From the NCBI GenBank assembly GCA_021325015.1, contig JAJPHY010000079.1, positions 1-34,311 on the forward strand: a stretch of DNA of 34,311 nt, in the 5' to 3' direction. Under the pieces are notes generated by a model. It was not told the DNA's origin and did not search any database. It worked only from the letters and a program-made list of their open reading frames with translations. The translations under genes and the position numbers were made by a program. How positions within the stretch are numbered: the first letter of the stretch is position 1; each line of letters starts with the position of its first letter. This document shows positions 27,909 to 34,311 of this stretch, in pieces. The stretch comes from Actinomycetota bacterium. Lineage in GTDB: Bacteria; Actinomycetota; UBA4738; HRBIN12.

Positions 27909-29574
27909 CGACGCGCTCCATCGACTCGGGGGCCGAGACGCCGAGCAGGGCGAGCACGTTCGCGATCGCCTGGCGGGCGGCGGCGCAGAGCCACAGTCGC
28001 GCCTGGGTCCTCGCGTCGTCGTCCGTGACCACCCGGCACTCCGTGTAGAAGCGGTGGAACCTGGCCGCGAGGTCCTGGGCGTAGTGCGTGAGGCGGTGCG
28101 GAGCGCGAAGCTCGGCGGCCTCCGAGACTCGGCCGGGAAGCTCCGCGATCCCGCCGAGCAGGTCGACCTCGGTCTCGTGGTCGAGCACCGACAGGTCCAC
28201 CTCGTGGATCGGACGAAGCGCCACTCCGCGGGCCGAGGCGTGGCGCAGGATGCTCGAGATGCGCGCGTACCCGTACTGCACGTAGAACACCGGGTTGTCC
28301 ATGGACCGACGCTTCACCTCCTCGAGGTCCACCTCGAGCGGCGCGTCGTTCGAGCGCAAGAGCAGCGTGAAGCGGAGGGCGTCGGTCCCGACCTCGTCGA
28401 TCAGCTCGTCGAGCGTGAGAAACGTCCCGGCGCGCTTGCTCATGCCGACCGCCTCCCCCCCGCGGGTGAGCGAAACCCACTGGTACAGCACGATCTCCAC
28501 GGCGTCGGGGTCGTAGCCGAGCGCCCGCGCAGCTCCCTTGACGCGAAGGACGTCCCCGTGGTGGTCGGCGCCCCAGACGTAGATCAGGCGATCGAATCCT
28601 CGGGAGAACTTGTCGATCAGGTAGGCGCAGTCGGCGGCGAAGTAGGTCGGGGCGCCGTTCGAGCGGATCAGCACGCGGTCCTTGTCGTCGCCGAACGCGG
28701 TCGCCCGGAAGAAGACGGCCCCCTCGTGGTCGTAGGCGTACCCGGCCTCGCGGAGGCGACGCACCGCCTCGGCGATCTCGCCGGAGTCGTGGAGCGTGCG
28801 TTCGGAGAAGTAGGCATCGAACCGGACGCCGAATCGCTCGAGGGTCGCCTTGATCATCCCCAGCATGCGGGCGGCACCCTCGTGGAGCAATCGCGCGCGT
28901 CGCTCCTCGGGCGGCAGGTCGGCCAGCGCCTCTCCGAAGGTCTCGAGGATGCCGCGCGCCAGGTCGATCACGTAGGACCCGTGGTAGCCGTCGTCCGGCA
29001 CCTCGGCCGGCCGGCCGAGCAGCTCCAGGTACCGAGCCTCGACCGACGCCCCGAACAGGTCCATCTGACGGCCCGCGTCGTTGAAGTAGTACTCGCGCTC
29101 CACGCGCCACCCGGCGGCCTCCATCACGCTGGCGATCGCGTCGCCGATCACGGCGTTGCGCGCGTGGCCGATGTGGAGGGGCCCGGTCGGGTTCGCGGAG
29201 ACGTGCTCCACCTGGACCGACCGGCCGGTGGGCTCCGCCCGTCCGAACGTCGGCCCGCGGGCCACCACCTCACGCAGCACGTCGTGGAGCCACCGCTCGC
29301 GAAGGAAGAGGTTCACGAAGCCGGGGCCGGCAACCTCGGCCCGCGCGACGAGCTCGTCCTCCGGGAGGTGGCGGACGAGGACCTCCGCGACCTCACGCGG
29401 CGGTCGGCCGACCCGGCCGGCGAGGACGAGGGCGACGTTGGTGCTGAAGTCGCCGTGCTCCTTCTGCCTGGAGCGCGTGAGCTCGATCACCGGGCGGTCG
29501 TCTTGCAGGCCGAGCTCGCGAGAGGCGAGCTCGAGCGCGTCCCGCAGCAGGTTGGTGAGCCGGTCCTCGATCAT
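27901..29574 (-). CDS. argS: Arginyl-tRNA synthetase
   Basis: VEHVSANPTGPLHIGHARNAVIGDAIA (HIGH), GEAVGMSKRAGTFLTLDELIDEVGTDALRF (KMSK-like), C-terminal DALR anticodon-binding region. Overlaps lysA by 8 nt. Confidence 0.95.
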   Translation of the reverse strand: MIEDRLTNLLRDALELASRELGLQDDRPVIELTRSRQKEHGDFSTNVALVLAGRVGRPPREVAEVLVRHLPEDELVARAEVAGPGFVNLFLRERWLHDVLREVVARGPTFGRAEPTGRSVQVEHVSANPTGPLHIGHARNAVIGDAIASVMEAAGWRVEREYYFNDAGRQMDLFGASVEARYLELLGRPAEVPDDGYHGSYVIDLARGILETFGEALADLPPEERRARLLHEGAARMLGMIKATLERFGVRFDAYFSERTLHDSGEIAEAVRRLREAGYAYDHEGAVFFRATAFGDDKDRVLIRSNGAPTYFAADCAYLIDKFSRGFDRLIYVWGADHHGDVLRVKGAARALGYDPDAVEIVLYQWVSLTRGGEAVGMSKRAGTFLTLDELIDEVGTDALRFTLLLRSNDAPLEVDLEEVKRRSMDNPVFYVQYGYARISSILRHASARGVALRPIHEVDLSVLDHETEVDLLGGIAELPGRVSEAAELRAPHRLTHYAQDLAARFHRFYTECRVVTDDDARTQARLWLCAAARQAIANVLALLGVSAPESMERVDA

Positions 29575-29592
29575 CGACGGGTCGGGCGAGCG

Positions 29593-29985
29593 CTAGGCCC
29601 GCTTCGTCCGGTCCAGGGCGCGGCGGACGATCTCCACCAGGTGCGCGGGGTCGAACGGCTTGGTGACGTACTCGTCCACGCCGAGAGCGTATCCGCGCTG
29701 GCGATCCTCGTCCTGGGCCCGCGCCGACAGGAAGATCACCGGGATGTGCGACACGGCGGGGTTCGCCTTGAGCTGTCGGGCGACTTCCCACCCGTCCAGT
29801 CCCGGCATCATCACGTCGAGCACGACGACGTCCGGCCGGTGCTCGCGGACCTTCAGGAGCGCCTCCTCCCCGCGGGAGGCGGCGTCGACCTCGTAGCCCT
29901 CGAGCCGGAAGTTGATCTGGAGGAGCCGAACGATCACCGGGTCGTCGTCGACGATCAGGATCCGGGGTTTGGGAGTGGCCTCCAC
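29593..29985 (-). CDS. Stand-alone response-regulator receiver domain protein
   Basis: RILIVDDDPVIVRLLQINFRLEGYEVDAASRGEEALLKVREHRPDVVVLDVMMPGLDGWEVARQLK...IPVIFLSARAQDEDRQRGYALGVDEYVTKPFDP. No output domain. GTG at 29985 is the likely start; the track ORF reads on through the tRNA region. Confidence 0.88.
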   Translation of the reverse strand: MEATPKPRILIVDDDPVIVRLLQINFRLEGYEVDAASRGEEALLKVREHRPDVVVLDVMMPGLDGWEVARQLKANPAVSHIPVIFLSARAQDEDRQRGYALGVDEYVTKPFDPAHLVEIVRRALDRTKRA

Positions 29986-30056
29986 GATCGCAGCATATCG
30001 GAGCGACCTCGGGCTCCGGCCGAACCCAAGGGGGCCGTTGCTAGACTTCGGAGCGA

Positions 30057-30131
<75 letters not shown>

Positions 30132-30149
30132 GGGAGCTCCCGCGGAGCT

Positions 30150-30684
30150 TCCCGGTGGCGATTCGGGAGGGCTTTGGGATCCGGTCACCGGCGAGACCAC
30201 GCCCTTTCCCGCCGGGCGGGGCCTCGACCTGTCGAGCCTCTCGTGGACCCCGCATGGGCATCGCTTCGCCGCCGTGCGAGACGTCGGAACAACCAGCGAG
30301 ATCGTCCTCGGGGCGGCCTCCGGCCGGATCGTGCGCCGCATCCCGCTCCCACGAAGGGCAGACGGTGTGCCGACCTGGTCTGCCGATGGAGATCGGCTCG
30401 CCTTCCTCGTTCCCGGATCCGGGAGAGACGGCTACCTGCACGCGGCGCTGCACGTGTTCGATCGCTCGAGCGGCGCTGACACCGTCGTCGCCGAGGATCT
30501 GCCCGATCCGTGGTGGGCATCCTGGTCCCCCGACGGTCGATGGCTCCTGGTTACTGGACGTGCCCGGTGGTTGTTCATCGCGACGGACGGCAGCGCCCAG
30601 ATCAGGTATCCGTCGCTAGGGGCGTTCCCTAGGTGGTACGGCCCGTCGAGTCCCTCGCTCTCCATCCAGATACCGGTCTGTTGA
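30150..30684 (+). pseudogene. 5'-truncated WD40/TolB-like beta-propeller gene fragment
   Basis: Frame contains propeller-blade-like repeats (LSSLSWTPHGHRFAAVRD, GVPTWSADGDRLAFLVPG, DPWWASWSPDGRWLLVTG). The track start at 30100 lies inside the tRNA and there is no plausible start codon or signal peptide. Confidence 0.55.
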
Positions 30685-30729
30685 TGGCGGAAGACGGCCC
30701 CGGCCCCGCAACGTCCCGCAAGGTGCCGC

Positions 30730-31599
30730 CTACGGACCGGCGAACCACTCCTCCCGCCGCGGGAACAGGCGCGTGTCCGTGAGCACGTTCAGGACCCGGC
30801 GCGCCTGCGAGAACTCGTGGGCGATCTCCTCGAGGGCGCGAACGAGGTCGGTGCGCGGCTCCGGAGCCGCGGCGAGCGCCATCCGGTAGGAGCGGCGGCC
30901 CAGCCGTTCGAGGAGCCCGATCCCTCCGGGCGGGGGCTCGGGCTCCTCCTCCGGGCCGTCTCGCATCTGCTCGAGCAGTCGCTCCAGGCGCTGAACCTGG
31001 ACCGGCCGGAACAGTCGCTCCGCGGCGAAGTCGGGGAAGACCCCCGAGAGGAACAGCGCCAGGTCCCCTAGCCGCCGGTACACCGCCGGGCGTTCCGCCG
31101 GGCCAACCACGTCGAGGAGGCCCGCCAGGCGCCCGGGGTCCAGCTCGTTGAACCGGCGCCTGGCCCAGCCCCGGCGCCCGCGAACCCACACGACCCCCGA
31201 GGCGACGTGCGTGTACGAGGCCAGCACGTCGGCGAGGAAGACCCGGCGCCGCACGTCGTTCAGGAACGTGCGGAGCGGCCCGACGGCGAACACCGGCAGC
31301 CGCTGCCTCGGCCCGATCCACTCCCAGACGAACGGCGCGTCCTCCAGCGTCCTGGCCGTCGCGGTGAGCAAGACGGAAAACACCAGGAAGGGGCTGGCGT
31401 GCACGAACGGGTGATCCGACCACGGGGCGAACAGCGCATCGAAGACCTCGGATCGACCGATCAGCTCGTCGATCCTCGCCGGCTCCGCGCGGAGCCGCGC
31501 GACCGCCTCGGCGGGCCCGCGGAACGCGCCGACCGCGCCGGCGAGAAAGGCCAGGTCGCGGTCGCTCAGCCGTTCGAGGTAGAGGTGCGCACCCATCAC
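30730..31599 (-). CDS. Conserved-looking hypothetical protein of unknown function
   Basis: 289-aa ORF (MMGAHLYLERLSDRDLAFLAGAVGAFRGPAEAVARL...) with typical coding composition; no family confidently recognised by eye. Confidence 0.65.
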   Translation of the reverse strand: MMGAHLYLERLSDRDLAFLAGAVGAFRGPAEAVARLRAEPARIDELIGRSEVFDALFAPWSDHPFVHASPFLVFSVLLTATARTLEDAPFVWEWIGPRQRLPVFAVGPLRTFLNDVRRRVFLADVLASYTHVASGVVWVRGRRGWARRRFNELDPGRLAGLLDVVGPAERPAVYRRLGDLALFLSGVFPDFAAERLFRPVQVQRLERLLEQMRDGPEEEPEPPPGGIGLLERLGRRSYRMALAAAPEPRTDLVRALEEIAHEFSQARRVLNVLTDTRLFPRREEWFAGP

Positions 31600-31722
31600 A
31601 CACCGGTCCCCGGATGGCCCGAGCTCGCCTCGCGGCCGTCGGATCGCTCGCGGCCTCCGTATCGAAGGTAGCAGCCGCGTGCGCCAGGGTCACCGGCCGG
31701 GAGCTCGATCGCGACCGGCGGT

Positions 31723-32142
31723 CTACCGGGACGGGGCGCCCTCCCCCGATGCAAGCTCGATCCGGACCTCGGGTGCCTGCCGGATGGAGTTGTGTACGGT
31801 GCAGTGCTCCACCACCGCCCGAAGTCCCTCGCGGCGCTCGTCGGGGAACCCCGCGGGAAGCAGCACCCGGAGCTCGACCTCGGAGACCCGGGCCGGGCGG
31901 TCGGTCGAGAAGGAGAACTCGCACTCGACGGCGAGCCCGTCCAGAGGCAGCCCGTGGCGCCTCAGGAAGCGCTCGGCGTAGAACCCGACGCACGCGGCGA
32001 GCCCGCCGACGAAGAGCTCCGTCGGGGTTGGACCCAGGTCGCCGCCTCCGTCCTCGACCGGCTGGTCGAGGACGATCTCATGCCCCCGCACCGCCATGCG
32101 GAGGCGGTCACCGCCCTCGTAACGCACCTCGATCCGCGACAT
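31723..32142 (-). CDS. OsmC/Ohr family protein
   Basis: MSRIEVRYEGGDRLRMAVRGHEIVLDQPVEDGGGDLGPTPTELFVGGLAACVGFYAERFLRR...VVEHCTVHNSIRQAPEVRIEL; two conserved Cys (AAC, EHC). Internal ATG start at 32142 within the much longer track ORF. Confidence 0.85.
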   Translation of the reverse strand: MSRIEVRYEGGDRLRMAVRGHEIVLDQPVEDGGGDLGPTPTELFVGGLAACVGFYAERFLRRHGLPLDGLAVECEFSFSTDRPARVSEVELRVLLPAGFPDERREGLRAVVEHCTVHNSIRQAPEVRIELASGEGAPSR

Positions 32143-32325
32143 CTGCCCCGCACCTCCGCGACGGCTTTCGGATCGAGCCTGCGGGCTCGTCCGGAACGCG
32201 GCTGAGGGCGAAGGGCCCGGCTCGGGTGGCGCGAAGGACCCCAGTCCGAGCTGCCGGATCGGCGAGCGGATCGGGCCAGCGGAGCGCGACCCGGTGCCAA
32301 GCCCGCTGGTATCGTTCGCGGCCGT

Positions 32326-33666
32326 ATGGCTCGCGGACTTCGAGAGGCGGTCGCGGAGCTCGCCCCCGCGATGCGGGAGGACCTGGAGCGTCTCGTGCGC
32401 ATCCCCTCGGTCGCCTTCGACGGGTTCGACCCCGCGCAGGTTCGGCGCTCGGCCGAGGCCACCGCCGACATCCTGGGCTCGGCCGGACTCGGCGGCGTGC
32501 GGCTCATCGAGCTCCCCGGCGACCACCCCGCGGTCTTCGGGCAGGTGGACGGTCCGGCGGGATCTCCGACCGTCCTGCTGTACGCCCACCACGATGTGCA
32601 ACCCTCTGGCCCCGAGGAGCTGTGGGACACCCCGCCCTTCGAGCCGATCGAGAAGGACGGTCGGCTGTTCGGACGGGGTGCCGCCGACGACAAGTCCGGC
32701 ATCGTGATCCACGCGGCCGTGCTGCGGGCGTTCGAAGGGCGGCCACCCGTCACCGTCAAGGTGATCGTGGAAGGCGAGGAGGAGGCCTCGACCGAGAACC
32801 TCCCGAATCTCGTCCGCGGCAACCGCGAGCTGCTCGAGGCCGACGTGATCGTCGTCGCGGACTCCGGCAACTGGCGCACCGGCGAGCCCACGCTCACGAC
32901 GACGCTCCGCGGCGTCGTCGACTGCGTCGTCGAGGTTCGAACGATGGAGCTCCCGGTGCACAGCGGCATGTACGGCGGCGCCGCGCCGGACGCGCTCATG
33001 GCGCTGATTCGGATGCTCGCGACGCTCCAGGACGAGCGCGGCTCGGTCGCGGTCGCCGGACTGACCTCCGCCCCGTGGCACGGCGTCGCCTATCCGGAGG
33101 ACGCGTTCCGCACGGAGGCCGGCCTGCTCCCCGGAGTCGAGCTCGTCGGCGAGGGCCCGCTCTCGGAGCGACTGTGGACCAAGCCCTCGATCAACGTCAT
33201 CGGGATCGACGCTCCGGCCGTCCACGGGTCCCGGAACATCCTGGTCGATCGCGCTCGAGCCCGGATCAGCCTGCGGATCCCGCCGGGCGAGGACCCCAAG
33301 CGCGCGCTCGACCTCCTCACCGCGCACCTCGAGGCGGCGGCGCCCTGGGGGGCGCGCGTGCAGGTCACGCGCGGGAACCCCGCGAAGGGCTTCGCCGCGC
33401 CGACCGAAGGGCCCGCGCACCGAGCGGCTCGAGCCGCGCTCGCCGAAGCCTACGGTCGCGAGGTGGTCGAGATGGGAAGCGGGGGGTCCATCCCCCTGGT
33501 CCCGGCGCTCACGGAGACCTTCCCCGAGGCCGAGCTCCTGCTTCTCGGCGCGATGGACGACCGCTCCAACATCCACGCGCAGAACGAGAGCGTCGACCTT
33601 GCCGAGCTCGGGAGGGCGACCCTCGGACAGGCCCTGATGCTCGAGCGCCTGGCCGCCGGCGGCTGA
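32326..33666 (+). CDS. M20-family metallopeptidase (dipeptidase type)
   Basis: VLLYAHHDVQPSGPEELWDTPPFEPIEKDGRLFGRGAADDKSGIVIHAAVLRAF, VIVEGEEEASTENL, VDCVVEVRTMELPVHSGMYGGAAPDALMALIRMLATL, SIPLVPALTETFPEAELLLLG. Confidence 0.92.
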   Translation: MARGLREAVAELAPAMREDLERLVRIPSVAFDGFDPAQVRRSAEATADILGSAGLGGVRLIELPGDHPAVFGQVDGPAGSPTVLLYAHHDVQPSGPEELWDTPPFEPIEKDGRLFGRGAADDKSGIVIHAAVLRAFEGRPPVTVKVIVEGEEEASTENLPNLVRGNRELLEADVIVVADSGNWRTGEPTLTTTLRGVVDCVVEVRTMELPVHSGMYGGAAPDALMALIRMLATLQDERGSVAVAGLTSAPWHGVAYPEDAFRTEAGLLPGVELVGEGPLSERLWTKPSINVIGIDAPAVHGSRNILVDRARARISLRIPPGEDPKRALDLLTAHLEAAAPWGARVQVTRGNPAKGFAAPTEGPAHRAARAALAEAYGREVVEMGSGGSIPLVPALTETFPEAELLLLGAMDDRSNIHAQNESVDLAELGRATLGQALMLERLAAGG

Positions 33667-33700
33667 CCCGCGGCCCCCTCCTGCTGCTAAGGTGGCGACG

Positions 33701-34186
33701 ATGGACCAGCACCCCGAGCCGCGACCCGCGCCCTCGCAGCCTCCCGGCCCGTCCCAGGGCCGGCAGGAGGCCCCGCAGGAGGCCATCACGCAGCCGGCCA
33801 AGCTGCTCCGGATCGCGAGCATGGTGCGGGAGCTGCTCGAGGAGACTCGGGCCGCGTCGATCGACGAACCCGGGCGGATCCGCCTTCGCGAGATCTACGA
33901 GCGCTCTGTCGGCGAGCTCCGGGAGGTCCTCTCCCCCGACCTGCAGGAGGAGCTCGCGATGCTCGCCCCGCCGATGGAGGGCGTGCCGACCGAGGCGGAG
34001 ATCCGGGTGGCGCAGGCCCAGCTCGTCGGCTGGCTCGAAGGCCTGTTCCACGGCATCCAGGCCGCGCTATTCGCGCAGCAGGCCGCGGCGCGGGCGCAGT
34101 TCGAGGAGCTCCGTCGCCGCGGGCTGATGCCCGGCCAGCCGCAGGCCCCGCAGGAGGAGCAGCGCAGCCCCGGGCAGTACCTCTAG
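33701..34186 (+). CDS. Bacterial proteasome activator (Bpa/PafE)-like protein
   Basis: Small helical protein (QPAKLLRIASMVRELLEETRAASIDEPGRIRLREIYERSVGELREVLSPDLQEELAMLAPP...PTEAEIRVAQAQLVGWLEGLFHGIQAALFAQQAAARAQFEELRR) ending in GQYL, the C-terminal proteasome-docking motif of mycobacterial Bpa. SD-like AAGGTGG at 33689-33695 precedes ATG 33701. Confidence 0.85.
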   Translation: MDQHPEPRPAPSQPPGPSQGRQEAPQEAITQPAKLLRIASMVRELLEETRAASIDEPGRIRLREIYERSVGELREVLSPDLQEELAMLAPPMEGVPTEAEIRVAQAQLVGWLEGLFHGIQAALFAQQAAARAQFEELRRRGLMPGQPQAPQEEQRSPGQYL

Positions 34187-34218
34187 GCGGCAGGGACCCC
34201 TAGGCCGTGTGGCCAGCG

Positions 34219-34311
34219 TTACGAGCGGACAGTTTGCGGGATGAACTCATCGAGGTCCCATCCTTTCGCGACGAGGAGCTCGGGGCAATCGGCGTAGAAG
34301 ATCTCGGCGGG
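34219..34311 (-). CDS. 3' end of a CDS entering from the right edge, product unknown
   Basis: Reverse complement is open from the edge: PAEIFYADCPELLVAKGWDLDEFIPQTVRS then TAA at 34219-34221. Only 30 codons visible. Confidence 0.35.
   Translation of the reverse strand, partial: PAEIFYADCPELLVAKGWDLDEFIPQTVRS

Noticed and set aside
31723-33822. 699-aa minus-strand ORF as one protein
   Set aside because: Only the last 139 aa (OsmC) are real; the rest is antisense to the M20 peptidase gene.

Overview
High-GC bacterial chromosomal window, almost certainly from an actinobacterial lineage. Most genes lie on the minus strand in tightly packed runs, many with 4-nt ATGA/GTGA overlaps. In transcription order on the minus strand the backbone is argS - lysA(-GNAT) - hom - thrC - thrB - [GDE] - [metallophosphoesterase - cDPG synthetase - 2-phosphoglycerate kinase - fsa] - rho - rpmE - [DUF1385 - DivIVA-like] - prfA - prmC - sua5/ywlC - LMW-PTP - rpiB - glyA - wecA-like - [potADBC] - probable atpZ/atpI (edge). 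This matches the conserved argS-lysA-thrA-thrC-thrB-rho-rpmE-prfA-hemK-sua5-rfe-atp superoperon of actinobacteria, with extra modules inserted. Plus-strand genes are a MarP-like CvpA/trypsin protease, an L,D-transpeptidase, tRNA-Arg(CCG), a truncated beta-propeller fragment, an M20 peptidase and a Bpa/PafE-like proteasome activator ending in GQYL. The most interesting item is a coupled cluster predicted to make, and possibly hydrolyse, cyclic 2,3-diphosphoglycerate, a solute known mainly from thermophilic methanogens. All calls come from reading the supplied translations and nucleotides; no database search was run.
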